DNA of 64,000 nucleotides, from contig JAIBCB010000001.1 of assembly GCA_019694355.1 (NCBI GenBank), positions 711,001 to 775,000 of the forward strand, written 5' to 3'. This document shows, in pieces, positions 35,185-44,897 of this stretch. Under the pieces are notes generated by a model that made no database searches, was not told where the DNA came from, and worked only from the letters and a program-made list of their open reading frames with translations. The translations under genes and the position numbers were made by a program. The stretch is from Pyrinomonadaceae bacterium (lineage in GTDB: Bacteria; Acidobacteriota; Blastocatellia; Pyrinomonadales; Pyrinomonadaceae). Each line of letters starts with the position of its first letter. Positions within the stretch are counted from its first letter, which is position 1.

Positions 35185-36681
35185 TTATGCTCCTCTTACC
35201 GGCGCTTCTCTAAAGCCAAATCCCGCGGAGCCCTTTTGCTCCCACATATCGTCGTCCAGCATCGCCATCGCTTCTTCACGATGCATTGGCGGAATAACGA
35301 CTCTCTCGTCCATGGTCGGAAGAGATGTAAGGCGATACACGGCCTCAGCTTCTTCGGCATCCATTCCGCATTCAGCGAGAGCGTAATTCACCACTTCCTC
35401 CGAGACATCGCCAACCGTTTCGAGCCGCTTGAACAATCGCACCGCGTACTGTTTCTTCAGGGCGTAGCTGACCTGATCCGTATTTCCGGCAGAGAAGAGG
35501 CTTGCAAGATACTTGATGGGAAGACGGGCCTTTTCGATCGGGCTGAAAAGCTCATCGTTCGCGGTCTCGTAAACACCGTTCTCTGTCTTTGCCATTACGG
35601 GCAGGAGAGGCGGAACGTAGAAAAGCATTGGGAGCGTTCTGAACTCAGAGTGCAGCGGCAAGGCCATTTTCCACTCTTTCACATACCTATAGACGGGCGA
35701 GCGTTCACAGGCTTCGAGCGTTCGCTCGTCGATGCCGTTCTCCTTCGCTTTTTCTCGAACAACGGGATCGCGTGGATCAAGAATGAGATCCCGATGTGCG
35801 TCGACAAGCTTGTCGTCGTCTACATTAAGGGCATCGGTCAGGCGATCAGCGTCATACAAGATGCCGCCGAGGTAGCGGATGCGCCCGACGCATGAGTGAA
35901 AGCACGCCGGTGCTTGGCCTGTCTCCAAACGCGGAAAACAGAGAATGCACTTTTCGCTCTTTCCGGTCGACCAGTTGTAATAGGTCTTCTTATAGGGGCA
36001 CGCGGAAACACACATCCTCCAGCCGCGACAAACTTCCTGATTTATGAGCACGATACCGTCTTCGCCGCGTTTGTAGATCGCACCGGAAGGACAAGCGGCA
36101 ACGCAAGCCGGATTCAAGCAATGATTGCAGATGCGTGGGAGATAAAAGAAAACAAGGCGTTCGACATCAAAAAGTTCCTGCTGCTCTTCGGGGGAGAGGC
36201 CTTCGAAGTTCGCATCATTCTCGGCATAAACAGGTGAACCGCCAAGATCGTCGTCCCAGTTCGGGCCGGCTTCGATGTCCATGAACTTTCCGGTCACCAT
36301 CGATATCGGGCGTGCCGTCGGTTGGTCCGCTCCTTCGGGTGAATCAAAAAGGTCTTCGTATTTGTAAGTGAAGGGCTCGTAGTAATCATCCATCTTCGGA
36401 AGGGACGGATTGTGAAAGATGTTGATCAGGCGCGAGGCACGGTTGCCCATTTTCAACTCGGGTTTGCCGTTGTCCTTCTTTTCCCAACCGCCATTGTACT
36501 TGCTCTGATCTTCCCATTTTGTCGGATAGCCCGTGCCGGGCTTCGTCTCGACATTGTTCCACCACATATATTCGGCACCTTTGCGGTCGGTCCAAACATT
36601 CTTGCAGGCGATCGAACAAGTGTGGCACCCGATACACTTATCGAGGTGAAAAACCATTGAAACTTGCAGTCTGACGTCCAT
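35185..36681 (-). CDS. narH: Respiratory nitrate reductase beta subunit (Fe-S)
   Basis: A 498-residue ferredoxin-like electron carrier. Four Cys groups are visible: CIGCHTCSIACK, CNHCLNPACVAACP, CRGWRMCVSACP and CILCFPRLETGQAPACFHSC. The third has Trp (CRGWRMC), as in NarH where one cluster is 3Fe-4S. It links the hemes of NarI with the NarG active site on the cytoplasmic side. Length is close to E. coli NarH (512). The gene lies 15 bases behind narG. Confidence 0.95.
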   Translation of the reverse strand: MDVRLQVSMVFHLDKCIGCHTCSIACKNVWTDRKGAEYMWWNNVETKPGTGYPTKWEDQSKYNGGWEKKDNGKPELKMGNRASRLINIFHNPSLPKMDDYYEPFTYKYEDLFDSPEGADQPTARPISMVTGKFMDIEAGPNWDDDLGGSPVYAENDANFEGLSPEEQQELFDVERLVFFYLPRICNHCLNPACVAACPSGAIYKRGEDGIVLINQEVCRGWRMCVSACPYKKTYYNWSTGKSEKCILCFPRLETGQAPACFHSCVGRIRYLGGILYDADRLTDALNVDDDKLVDAHRDLILDPRDPVVREKAKENGIDERTLEACERSPVYRYVKEWKMALPLHSEFRTLPMLFYVPPLLPVMAKTENGVYETANDELFSPIEKARLPIKYLASLFSAGNTDQVSYALKKQYAVRLFKRLETVGDVSEEVVNYALAECGMDAEEAEAVYRLTSLPTMDERVVIPPMHREEAMAMLDDDMWEQKGSAGFGFREAPVRGA

Positions 36682-36696
36682 ATTGTGAATCCCTCT

Positions 36697-39600
36697 TTAC
36701 CAGTTGAGCTTCTCCAGCTTCTTCACGAGAATGAAAGTGTCGCGATTAACGCCCGTCGGGCCCCAATAGTTGAAGTGGTATGTGTATTGGCCATAACCAC
36801 CCATCATTAGGACCGGTTTCAAACGAATACGGGTCAAGCTGTTGTGACCGCCGGCACGCCGATTCCCGCGAGTTGGCGATTTTGGAATGCTCAGCGTTCT
36901 CTCAGGCGAGTGGTACTGAATGCAAACTCCGCGCGGAATACGGGCACTGACAACACACCTCGTGCAGACGACGCCATTGTCGTTATAGGCTTCGACCCAA
37001 TCGTTATCGTTGAGTCCCATTTCGATCGCGTCCTCGTCATTTACCCACAGCGGTTCGATACCACGAGAAAGGGTCAACATTCGATTGTTGTCGTAGTACG
37101 TCGAGTGAATGTGCCATTTCCCATGCGGGGTCAGGTAATTCAAGGCAAGCGTCTTTTCGCCTTGCTCGCTTAACTTGATGTCGCCGAATGCGGCAGGTTT
37201 TGGTGATGGCTTATACGTTGGAAGATTCTCACCAAATGCAACGTAGCCTTCATGATCGTGATAGAAATGCTGTCGGCCGGTGAGCGTTCGCCAAGGCACT
37301 AGCCGCTCGTAGTTATAGGTGAAGGGAGCGTACGCCCGCCCGTTGGTAACAAGGCCTGACCAGCAGGGGCTATTCAGGATGCGTCGAGGCTGCGCTTGCA
37401 GGTCCTTATAAGTAACACGCGCATTCCTTGACTTCTCCCCAAGATCGGCCAGCGGACGCCCAACTTTCTTCTCGACGTATTGATACGCCCGATACGCAAG
37501 CTCACCGTTCGTTTCCGGGGCAAAGTAGAGCAGCATATTCGCGGCTTCTTCGGCCCGTTTAAGCGATGGATATTTCTTGCCGCCCCATTCGACAAGCGGA
37601 TACGACTGTGAGCTCACAACATCGTCATAGAAATCCGCGATGTCATACTTGACCCCGTGAGCTCCCATTCCATTCTGCCGAGCTAGCGGCCCAAGGGAGA
37701 TGAATTGGTTGTATAAGCTTGGATAGTGACGCTCAACAACCTTGAAATGAGGCATTGACTTGCCTGGGATCGGTTCGCATTCACCCTTTGACCAATCTTT
37801 TACGGAGGGCTGAGCGATCTCATCCTTCGTGTCGTGTGCGAGTGCGGCCGTCACAAGGTCTTTGACCGGCTCCGGCAGATGCTTTTCTGCGAGTTGGCTG
37901 ACCTTTTTTGCAAGCCCGCGGAAGATCTCCCAGTCTGATCGCGATTCCCATGAAGGAGGCACCGCCTCAGACAGTGGGTGGATAAATGAATGAAGGTCTG
38001 TTGAGTTTAGATCGGCCTTTTCGTACCACGTTGCCGCCGGCAGGACTATGTCCGAATAGAGAGCCGATGTATCCATTCGGAAGTTCAGATCGACCACCAG
38101 GTCCATCTTGCCCGATGGCGGCTCAGAACTGCAGTCGATGTCTTCAACGGAGCCTTCGACGCAAGGTTCTGCGATCTTGTTTGTATGCGTTCCGAGATAA
38201 TGCTTCAGGAAATACTCATGGCCTTTGGCACTTGAAAGCAGTGCGTTTCCACGCCAGATGAACCAAACTCGAGGGAAGTTTTCCGGAGCTCCGGGGTCTT
38301 CGACCGAGAACTTTAGCTTCTTATCCTTGAGCTGTTTAACGACGTATTCGACGGACTCGGCATCCGTTGTGGCTCCGTTCTCGGCCGCTTCCTTCAATAG
38401 CTCACCGTTCTTTTTCTCGAACTGTGGATAGAAGGGAAGCCATCCGTTGCGAACCGCTTTGACCTGCACATCCGCAGCGTGCATATGAGCCATCTTGCCG
38501 AGCTGGTCTCCGACGGCGGAATTGTCAGGAACCGAGTAGTATTCTTTGAATTCGCGCTCATACCGCCATTGCTCACTCATGATGTAATGCCACGACGGAG
38601 CATTTTGGAGACGTGATGCGGGAACCCAATCCTTTGCAAAAGCTAATGTGCTCCAAGGTGCGACGGGTGCAAGTTTCTCCTGTCCGACATAATGGTTCAG
38701 GCCGCCGCCATTCTTCCCGACACAGCCGCAAAGCATCAACGCGGTCATAGCGGATCGGTACATCAGGTTGTTGTGATACCAGTGGTTGATGCCGGCACCG
38801 ATAATGACCATGCATTTGCCTTCGGTCTTGTCGGCGGTGACCGCCCACTCACGCGCGAACTTGATCACAGTCTCGCGGCCGACGCCGGAGAACTTCTCTT
38901 GCCAGGCAGGTGTATATGATCCTTCTTCGTCGTCGTAGTCGCTCGGGAAACTTCCGCCAAGACCTCTATCCACGCCGAACTGAGACATCAGAAGGTCGTA
39001 GATCGTCGTTACTACGACCGAACCGTCCTCTGTCTCTATGGTCTTCGTAGGAACGTTGCGCTTGAAGATCCGATCCGTTCCGAACTCGCGAAAGATCACT
39101 TCCGTCGGGCGGGAACTATCGCCGATCAGGCTTAAGCGCGGATCGATCTCCTCGCCTGTCGCGGTATCTTTGAACTCAAGGTTCCATTTGCCGCCTGTCT
39201 CTTCCCAACGGTGTCCAACGGTACCGCCCGGCATTCGCGGAGCATCCGAAAGCTCATCCCATACGAGGAATTTCCACTCGCCATTCTCTTCTGTCTTGTA
39301 CCGGCTAAGTTTGTTCGCTCGAACAAGCCTTCCGGCCTCAAATCCGTTTTCGGTCTTTACGAGCTCAATAAGGAACGGAGAGTCTGTGTATCGCTTTGTG
39401 TAGTCGAGGAAGTATTGTGTCGGTTTCTCGTAATGAAACTCCTTTAGGATCACGTGATTTACGGCCTGCCAGAACGCTCCGTCCTGCCCTGCATGTACTG
39501 GGATCCATTGATCGGCGTACTTAGAGACCTGGCTGAAATCCGGTGCAAGAACGACCATCTTCGTCCCGTTATGCCGGGATTCGGCCGCAAAATGGCAGTC

Positions 39601-40338
39601 CGGCGTGCGGGTCATATTGAGGTTCGATCCCATCACGGCCAGGAATTTCGAGTTGTACCAATCTGCGCTTTCACAAACATCTGTCTGTTCACCAAAGACC
39701 TCCGGCGAGGCAGGTGGAAGGTCGGAGTACCAGTCGTAGAAGCTGAGGTTCATCCCGCCCAATAGCTGGAGAAACCTTGAACCGGCGGCATATGAAAGGA
39801 ACGACATTGCCGGGATCGGAGAGAATCCAAGGATCCTGTCGGAACCATGCTGCTTGATCGTATGAATTACCGACGCCGAGATGATCTCGTTGACCTCATC
39901 CCAGCTTGCACGACGGAATCCGCCTTTTCCGCGTGCTCGCTGGTAACGTGCACGGGATTCCGGATCGTTTACGATCGATGCCCAAGCTTCTACGGGGTCA
40001 TCAAACTTCTTTCTTGCCTCTCGCCAGAGGTCTTGGAGTGCTCCACGGAAATATGGATACTTGACGCGGATCGGGCTGTAAAGATACCACGAATAAGAGA
40101 TACCTCGCTGACATCCTCTGGGCTCATACGGCGGCAGTCCATCCTCGAGCAGCGGATAATCGAGAGCCTGCATCTCCCAGGTCACGATTCCTTGCTTTAC
40201 ATAAATATTCCAGCTGCAGCCGCCTGTGCAGTTCACACCGTGGGTACTGCGAACGACCTTGTCGTGCTGCCAACGGTTGCGATAGAACTCTTCCCATGAT
40301 CGGGTCTTGGGGCTGATAAGATCTTTTATCCAAGTCAT
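36697..40338 (-). CDS. narG: Respiratory nitrate reductase alpha subunit (molybdopterin catalytic)
   Basis: A 1213-residue catalytic subunit that reduces nitrate to nitrite. The N-terminus lacks a functional Tat signal, so the site faces the cytoplasm as in classical NarG. His33-x3-Cys37-x3-Cys41 ... Cys76 ([15 protein letters not shown]) bind the FS0 4Fe-4S cluster with E. coli spacing. [12 protein letters not shown] at 201-212 is the segment with the molybdenum-ligating Asp. [15 protein letters not shown] and [20 protein letters not shown] are strongly conserved NarG blocks. The C-terminal dinucleotide-binding domain is complete. Its start overlaps the cytochrome gene by four bases (ATGA). 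Confidence 0.95.
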   Translation of the reverse strand: MTWIKDLISPKTRSWEEFYRNRWQHDKVVRSTHGVNCTGGCSWNIYVKQGIVTWEMQALDYPLLEDGLPPYEPRGCQRGISYSWYLYSPIRVKYPYFRGALQDLWREARKKFDDPVEAWASIVNDPESRARYQRARGKGGFRRASWDEVNEIISASVIHTIKQHGSDRILGFSPIPAMSFLSYAAGSRFLQLLGGMNLSFYDWYSDLPPASPEVFGEQTDVCESADWYNSKFLAVMGSNLNMTRTPDCHFAAESRHNGTKMVVLAPDFSQVSKYADQWIPVHAGQDGAFWQAVNHVILKEFHYEKPTQYFLDYTKRYTDSPFLIELVKTENGFEAGRLVRANKLSRYKTEENGEWKFLVWDELSDAPRMPGGTVGHRWEETGGKWNLEFKDTATGEEIDPRLSLIGDSSRPTEVIFREFGTDRIFKRNVPTKTIETEDGSVVVTTIYDLLMSQFGVDRGLGGSFPSDYDDEEGSYTPAWQEKFSGVGRETVIKFAREWAVTADKTEGKCMVIIGAGINHWYHNNLMYRSAMTALMLCGCVGKNGGGLNHYVGQEKLAPVAPWSTLAFAKDWVPASRLQNAPSWHYIMSEQWRYEREFKEYYSVPDNSAVGDQLGKMAHMHAADVQVKAVRNGWLPFYPQFEKKNGELLKEAAENGATTDAESVEYVVKQLKDKKLKFSVEDPGAPENFPRVWFIWRGNALLSSAKGHEYFLKHYLGTHTNKIAEPCVEGSVEDIDCSSEPPSGKMDLVVDLNFRMDTSALYSDIVLPAATWYEKADLNSTDLHSFIHPLSEAVPPSWESRSDWEIFRGLAKKVSQLAEKHLPEPVKDLVTAALAHDTKDEIAQPSVKDWSKGECEPIPGKSMPHFKVVERHYPSLYNQFISLGPLARQNGMGAHGVKYDIADFYDDVVSSQSYPLVEWGGKKYPSLKRAEEAANMLLYFAPETNGELAYRAYQYVEKKVGRPLADLGEKSRNARVTYKDLQAQPRRILNSPCWSGLVTNGRAYAPFTYNYERLVPWRTLTGRQHFYHDHEGYVAFGENLPTYKPSPKPAAFGDIKLSEQGEKTLALNYLTPHGKWHIHSTYYDNNRMLTLSRGIEPLWVNDEDAIEMGLNDNDWVEAYNDNGVVCTRCVVSARIPRGVCIQYHSPERTLSIPKSPTRGNRRAGGHNSLTRIRLKPVLMMGGYGQYTYHFNYWGPTGVNRDTFILVKKLEKLNW

Positions 40339-41234
40339 ATTTTCGACCTCCGAACCATCTCCTTACGCACACCGTGTGATCGCTTCCGCCAGAACACATT
40401 CAACCCGATCAGCACAAGAGTTGCCGCTCCAAAACCAAGGACCAGGAACCGCGGGTCGGTTGTGGCGGCCGCTTGCGTCGGCACAACGCTTGCCTCCGGA
40501 TAGACCTGCTTGGCGTTCTGCAGATACGCAAAAAGCTGAACGACCTCTTCGTCAGTAAGTTTGTGATTCGTAAAGATGGTATTCATCGTCGGAAAGTTCG
40601 GGCTCTGAAGTATTGAGATCAATTCCGGATCGCGATACTTAATGTTGGCGGCTGTAAGATCCGGGCCAAGCGTGCCGCCGCCAAGGGCTCCGACCCCGTT
40701 TACGCTGTGACAGGAATTGCAGCTTGGAGCACCATTCGCAAGATGGATCTGCCCGGTAAACAGCTCCTTCCCGGCGATAATGTCCGCGGGAACGATCGCT
40801 CGGGAAAGTTTTGCCCCGGATGGTACAAAAGTTTCGTTCTTCGACGTGAGATTCTTAATGAGGGTAATTATCGAGTCGAGTTCGGCCGGCGTAAGCGTCT
40901 GGTCCGGCATTATCGTCGGCGAGAATTTCTTAAATAGCTCGGCCGCAACCGGATCTTTTCGACTCATCGCCGTCGGGGACTTCACGAACTCTTCGATCCA
41001 CTCTCGCGATTGGCGCTCGGTCACACCTTTGAGGTCCGGACCTTGTTTATCGCCACCGCCAATGTTGTGGCAGCTATAACAGCGTGTCTCAAACAGCTTG
41101 GCTCCGTCATCCTGAGCTTCTGCACGTAGTGCGCCCACGAGGGTCGTAAAGACTATCAAAAGCCCGACGACTGCCAACCGTTCAATGGCCGTCCTGGCTC
41201 GTTTTGGCTCGCTTTGCATTTCCATTCCGTTCAC
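40335..41234 (-). CDS. narC: Membrane-anchored diheme cytochrome c, NarC-like
   Basis: A 299-residue protein with an N-terminal signal or anchor ([17 protein letters not shown]), two cytochrome c domains with CYSCH (about residue 55) and CNSCH (about residue 175), and a C-terminal membrane helix ([20 protein letters not shown]) with a basic tail. Thermus nitrate reductase operons have the order narC-narG-narH-narJ-narI, with a diheme NarC that is part of the complex. Position and heme number agree here, but similarity to NarC was not tested. The first domain has a candidate Met ligand ([11 protein letters not shown]); the second is less clear. It could instead pass electrons between ACIII and a partner. 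It overlaps both narG and the regulator by four bases. Confidence 0.78.
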   Translation of the reverse strand: MNGMEMQSEPKRARTAIERLAVVGLLIVFTTLVGALRAEAQDDGAKLFETRCYSCHNIGGGDKQGPDLKGVTERQSREWIEEFVKSPTAMSRKDPVAAELFKKFSPTIMPDQTLTPAELDSIITLIKNLTSKNETFVPSGAKLSRAIVPADIIAGKELFTGQIHLANGAPSCNSCHSVNGVGALGGGTLGPDLTAANIKYRDPELISILQSPNFPTMNTIFTNHKLTDEEVVQLFAYLQNAKQVYPEASVVPTQAAATTDPRFLVLGFGAATLVLIGLNVFWRKRSHGVRKEMVRRSKI

Positions 41235-41707
41235 TGGCCTCTTTCCTCTCCACCGTAAGGGATATCGCTCTCGTGTACCGTCTGTGGATCATTTCTCCGT
41301 CTTTGAACCGCCTCAGCGATCTGGCCTATCGTCGTCGTCTGCAGCAACTCGACATAGCTCCGACGTATCGTCTGCCATTTATCGTGCAGAACACATACAT
41401 CTGAGTCCTTGCAAAGCCCGAACCCGAGAAGGCAATCGTCAAGGTACGGATCAGGAGCAAGTATCTGATTGACTTCCCACACCGTTATCGATCCGGGTGG
41501 ACGAGCAAGCGAGTATCCACCATGGATCCCTTTGATCGAGCGCAGTAACCTGTGCCGACGGAGTTCTCCTAGGATTTTTCGAAGGTAAATGGGAGGTATA
41601 CATTCTGTTTCTGCGATCTCCTGAAGGCCGCATACCATCGAAGCGTCTTTCCCGGCCAAATATGCTAGGGCCATAACTCCATAGCCGGTGGTTTTCGATA
41701 GGATCAT
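41231..41707 (-). CDS. Rrf2-family iron-sulfur regulator (NsrR/IscR-like)
   Basis: A 158-residue Rrf2 protein: winged helix at 1-80 with IYLRKILGELRRHRLLRSIKGIHGGYSLAR, and a cysteine set Cys92, Cys99, Cys105 (DDCLLGFGLCKDSDVC). The three cysteines at this spacing are those used by IscR and NsrR to hold a 2Fe-2S or 4Fe-4S cluster that reacts to NO, oxygen or iron status. As first gene of the nar-act operon it probably controls the operon and itself. A palindrome in the promoter region is a candidate site. Overlaps narC by four bases. Which signal it senses cannot be told from sequence. Confidence 0.85.
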   Translation of the reverse strand: MILSKTTGYGVMALAYLAGKDASMVCGLQEIAETECIPPIYLRKILGELRRHRLLRSIKGIHGGYSLARPPGSITVWEVNQILAPDPYLDDCLLGFGLCKDSDVCVLHDKWQTIRRSYVELLQTTTIGQIAEAVQRRRNDPQTVHESDIPYGGEERGQ

Positions 41708-41756
41708 TGCTTAATTCAGAAAAGCGTATCTTTTTGTCCTTATTAGTATTCAGGCA

Positions 41757-41779
41757 AGACTTTGATTGAACAATAGTCT
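41757..41779. promoter_or_regulatory. Candidate operator in the divergent nar-act / PAS-LuxR promoter region
   Basis: AGACT (41757-41761) and AGTCT (41775-41779) are perfect inverted half-sites, 13 bases apart, with partial symmetry in between. The 100-base region lies between the Rrf2 gene (minus) and the PAS-LuxR gene (plus). On the minus strand a possible -35 TTGTTC overlaps the palindrome and AATACT follows 17 bases later. Either neighbouring regulator may bind. Confidence 0.38.
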
Positions 41780-41810
41780 GTTGGTATCATTTTTCTAGTT
41801 GAGGTTGATG

Positions 41811-42473
41811 ATGCGCCTACGAAGTATCTTTGAACTCATCGATGGAACGGCAGATGCCGCTTTCGTAACAGACAGCGGCGGGGCGATCGTCGCGCTGAAT
41901 CTCGCAGCGGAGAATTTGTTCGGCGTTAACGCCAAAACGGCGATCGGCGAATTCTGCCATGTGGTCGTCAAAGGCATGGACGAATGCGGTAAGGTCTGCA
42001 CCGAAAACTGTTCGATAAAACAAGCGGCAGGGAAGAATCACCCGATCCACCATTTCGACCTGAAAGTGGAAACTCCGTCGGGCAGGCAATGGTGCAATAT
42101 GTCCGTAATTATTGCGCGGGAAAATAACACCAGAGAGCCTTATACGGTGCACATCCTCCGGCCTGTTGACGTCCGTAAACGCCTCGAGCTTGCTGTTCGG
42201 GATTTTTTGGTGACCGAGGTAAGCCTACCACAAGAAAAGGCGGCCGCACTGGTGCGGACGACCAAATCCGGCGTGAGCGAGACCGAACTCACACCAAGAG
42301 AAAAGCAGATCTTAAAACTCCTCGGGACCGGAAAGACCTCGCCCGCGATCGGCAAGGAACTGCACATCAGCCGCAACACTGTAGATAATCACATCCAGCA
42401 TATCCTCAAAAAACTCAACGCACATACACGCCTCGAAGCGGTGCGCCGTGCCGAACTCTCCGGATTGATCTAG
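41811..42473 (+). CDS. PAS and LuxR-type helix-turn-helix regulator with four-Cys cluster
   Basis: A 220-residue transcription factor: PAS domain (about 1-120; FELIDGTADAAFVTDSGGAIVALNLAAENLFG) and C-terminal LuxR/GerE helix-turn-helix (about 160-220; LTPREKQILKLLGTGKTSPAIGKELHISRNTVDNHIQHILKKL). In the PAS core four cysteines Cys49, Cys59, Cys63 and Cys67 are set as C-x9-C-x3-C-x3-C, a plausible metal or iron-sulfur site. No receiver domain is present, so the signal is probably sensed directly. GAGG lies six bases before ATG 41811; ATG 41808 is also possible. Divergent from the nar-act operon, which suggests that it controls it. Confidence 0.83.
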   Translation: MRLRSIFELIDGTADAAFVTDSGGAIVALNLAAENLFGVNAKTAIGEFCHVVVKGMDECGKVCTENCSIKQAAGKNHPIHHFDLKVETPSGRQWCNMSVIIARENNTREPYTVHILRPVDVRKRLELAVRDFLVTEVSLPQEKAAALVRTTKSGVSETELTPREKQILKLLGTGKTSPAIGKELHISRNTVDNHIQHILKKLNAHTRLEAVRRAELSGLI

Positions 42474-42478
42474 ATTCC

Positions 42479-42547
42479 GTCACTACCGCCTGCGGTAGCT
42501 GGAGATAGGAGATCGTGCGTCCTGTCAGTACCGCCTGGGGTAGCGGG
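42479..42547. repeat. Two-copy 24-base imperfect direct repeat
   Basis: The copies at 42479-42502 and 42524-42547 begin GTCA(C/G)TACCGCCTG(C/G)GGTAGC and agree at 21 of 24 positions; their starts are 45 bases apart. The first contains the small palindrome TACCGC-CT-GCGGTA. It lies just after the PAS-LuxR stop and could be a short interspersed repeat of the genome. Confidence 0.6.
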
Positions 42548-42576
42548 TGGTTTAAGATACCCTTGACACGTGTGAA

Positions 42577-42593
42577 GTGACACAACTTGTCAC
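42577..42593. repeat. Inverted repeat GTGACA-CAACT-TGTCAC
   Basis: Perfect six-base half-sites with a 5-base spacer. The palindrome ACACGTGT lies a few bases before it (42566-42573). It could be a protein-binding site or a weak hairpin; nothing assigns a protein. Confidence 0.45.
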
Positions 42594-42781
42594 CACTAGC
42601 GCGAAAAACGCCGATTTTTGTTCCACTTTGTTCTGCTTGTTCCGCCGCGCGGTGTAACTACGTGAAAACCGGGCTAACTGTTGATAGGACAATAGTTGCC
42701 TTGTTCCGCCTCTGCTTTAGCGGAACAAATATAACGGTTTTGAGATCGTTGTTGACGTCCGACGGGGAAATTGTCGATGGT

Positions 42782-42856
<75 letters not shown>

Positions 42857-43048
42857 GAAATTTGACGTTCCCGTAAGGGAAGAGATACGAGGTCGGTCGT
42901 ATCAAAGTTCCAGTACAACTCAGAACAAATAGTTAGGCAGAACTTAATGTTTACTCACCTAATGTCCTGCAAGAAATAGCTTTACCAAACTGCAAGCATT
43001 AAGTGAATGACCTTGGAGATCAGGCTATACTGTCTCCATAAAGTCTAA

Positions 43049-43091
43049 GCCGGCCAGTTTCGGTATCTAAGACTTACCGGAATCGGCCGGC
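43049..43091. other. Long nested hairpin between the tRNA genes
   Basis: Outer stem GCCGGCC (43049-43055) with GGCCGGC (43085-43091), inner stem TTTCGGTA with TACCGGAA (one mismatch or G-U), loop TCTAAGACT. On the minus strand it follows tRNA-Gly and could end or process that transcript; no clear T-tract. Confidence 0.5.
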
Positions 43092-43116
43092 CTGGAACTG
43101 CCTACCTAATAAATAT

Positions 43117-43191
43117 TGGAGCGGGAGACGAGGGTCGAACTCGCGACTTCGACCTTGGCAAGGTCGCGCTCTACCACTGAGCTACTCCCGC
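43117..43191 (-). tRNA. tRNA-Gly (anticodon GCC)
   Basis: Minus-strand cloverleaf: acceptor GCGGGAG/CTCCCGC, D arm GCTC-AGTGGTA-GAGC, anticodon loop TTGCCAA with GCC, T arm GCGAG-TTCGACC-CTCGT, discriminator T and encoded CCA. It lies 260 bases upstream of tRNA-Cys on the same strand. Confidence 0.97.
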
Positions 43192-43247
43192 AATGGCAAA
43201 TGATAATTTTAGCGTCTCGAATCCAATTGTCAAGCCGAGCTAAAATT

Positions 43248-44879
43248 TCACTCAGAAACCGTTACATCTTTCAAAAAACCCCAATCACCGCTCGGGTTGA
43301 TGTGAATATTCCCAATTCGCTTGGTAGCTACCACGATATTTGCCGGATACCAAAGGGGTAGAAGGGGCACGTCTGCCGACACAAGATCCCAGGCCTTTTG
43401 GTACAGCGCTTTTGCCTCGTCCTTGTTCGTGGTGTTAATGGCCGCATCGACTGTCTGATCTACGGCGGGATTGCTATAACGTCCACGATTACAACAAGAT
43501 GCGGTCGGTCCGGGTATCTTCGCGGTTGTAAACAATTCGCGGAAAAAGATCGGGTCCTGGTTGCCGCCGATCCATACTCCGGTATAAAGTTCGAACTCAC
43601 CCTGGGCCAATTTTTTACGCAGGACATTCACGTCCATCGTCTCGATCCGGATGTTCAGCCCGACGTCGTTCATCGAACTCTGCAGGATCTGAGCGTACTG
43701 GCTGACAGCGAGATTTCCGGCTCCAAACTTAAACACCATCGGCTCGCCTTTGTATCCCGCTTCGGCCAGAAGTTGCTTTGCCTTTGCAGGATCGTAGGGA
43801 TACTGAGTGCCCGGCGTGTAGGCCCAAGACTGTGGCGGAAGTACCGATGAGGCGACCTTAGCCTGTCCAAGAAGAAGATCGCGAACGATCTTTTCGCGGT
43901 CGATCGAGTACGCGATGGCTTGCCGGATCCTAACATCCGCAAGGGTGGGAGTCTTAACGTTAAGGATGAGATATTGGATGTTAGACCCTTCTGACTGAAC
44001 AACTTGCAGGTTCTGCCCCTCAGACAATGCCTTTATCGTGTCTGCCGAAATATTATTGGGATTTGGAGCAATATCGACGCCCCCGGTCTGAAGTTCCGCT
44101 TGCAGGGAGTTTGCATCGGTGATGGTCTTCAGCCGCAGTTTCTTGATCTTTGGCGGCCCATCCCAATAATCTGGATTTGCCTCCATTTCGACAATATTCT
44201 GGCCTGCATCAAGACTAACGAACTTAAATGGCCCTGAACCTACTGGTGAATCCTTCTGTTGCGCAGCAGAGCCGGTTGGGATGATCGGGATCGTAACAAG
44301 GTTTGATAGAAGGGTGGTCTTCAGCGCAGGTCTCGCGATCTTAATGACGACCGTTTTTTCATCAGGTACTTCGATGGAAGTGATATGCGGAACCTGTTTC
44401 GTTTCGGGGGCTTCAGCAGGTGCCGCTGCGTTCGCGTTTGAGGCCGACTTTTTAGCAGATGGAGCTTTCTCAACGGGAACGGAATCGTAGAATGCCTGTG
44501 CTTTATAACCTTTGCTGTTAAAGAGAGTATCGAGCGTATATTTAACGTCTTCGGATGTCAGCGTCTTACCGTTGTGAAATTTCACCCCATCACGAAGAAC
44601 AAAGGTGATCGAAAGCCCGTCCTCGGACGTTTTGATCTCCTTGGCCAGGTCGCCCACATAGTCGAAGTTTTCATCCTTCTTCACAAGAGAGTTGAAGAGA
44701 AGATTTTTGACCCTTTCGGCGGCGGCATCCGAATTTGTAGATGAGATCGTATCGAACGCCGTGAATTTTTCGGGCAATGCAACGGTAACTACACCGGAAT
44801 CTCGGCGTCTGCATGAAGAAGCAGCGGTTGCAAGCAGAAGGGCAAAAAGAGCAAGAAGGACGAAAATTTTTTGTTTCAA
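43248..44879 (-). CDS. ABC-type peptide/oligopeptide-binding lipoprotein (SBP family 5)
   Basis: A 543-residue substrate-binding protein of the OppA/DppA type. Lipoprotein signal with ASSC lipobox (Cys23), then VVTVALPEKFTAFDTISSTNSDA, LVKKDENFDYVGDLAKEIKTSEDGLSITFVLRDGVKFHNGKTLTSEDVKYTL and LADVRIRQAIAYSIDREKIV, all family hallmarks. An Ala/Pro/Lys-rich insert lies near residues 145-165. No permease or ATPase gene follows, so the partner transporter must be encoded elsewhere or the protein has another role. It is 18 bases behind nagZ on the same strand, which suggests a link with cell-wall peptide recycling, as for murein tripeptide-binding proteins in enteric bacteria (inference). Confidence 0.86.
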   Translation of the reverse strand: MKQKIFVLLALFALLLATAASSCRRRDSGVVTVALPEKFTAFDTISSTNSDAAAERVKNLLFNSLVKKDENFDYVGDLAKEIKTSEDGLSITFVLRDGVKFHNGKTLTSEDVKYTLDTLFNSKGYKAQAFYDSVPVEKAPSAKKSASNANAAAPAEAPETKQVPHITSIEVPDEKTVVIKIARPALKTTLLSNLVTIPIIPTGSAAQQKDSPVGSGPFKFVSLDAGQNIVEMEANPDYWDGPPKIKKLRLKTITDANSLQAELQTGGVDIAPNPNNISADTIKALSEGQNLQVVQSEGSNIQYLILNVKTPTLADVRIRQAIAYSIDREKIVRDLLLGQAKVASSVLPPQSWAYTPGTQYPYDPAKAKQLLAEAGYKGEPMVFKFGAGNLAVSQYAQILQSSMNDVGLNIRIETMDVNVLRKKLAQGEFELYTGVWIGGNQDPIFFRELFTTAKIPGPTASCCNRGRYSNPAVDQTVDAAINTTNKDEAKALYQKAWDLVSADVPLLPLWYPANIVVATKRIGNIHINPSGDWGFLKDVTVSE

Positions 44880-44897
44880 ATCAAATACTCCTGGTAT

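Noticed and set aside
41760-41775. FNR-like box TTGAT-TGAA-CAATA
   Set aside because: Only the left half-site fits TTGAT-N4-ATCAA; the right half does not, so the AGACT/AGTCT palindrome is the better candidate.
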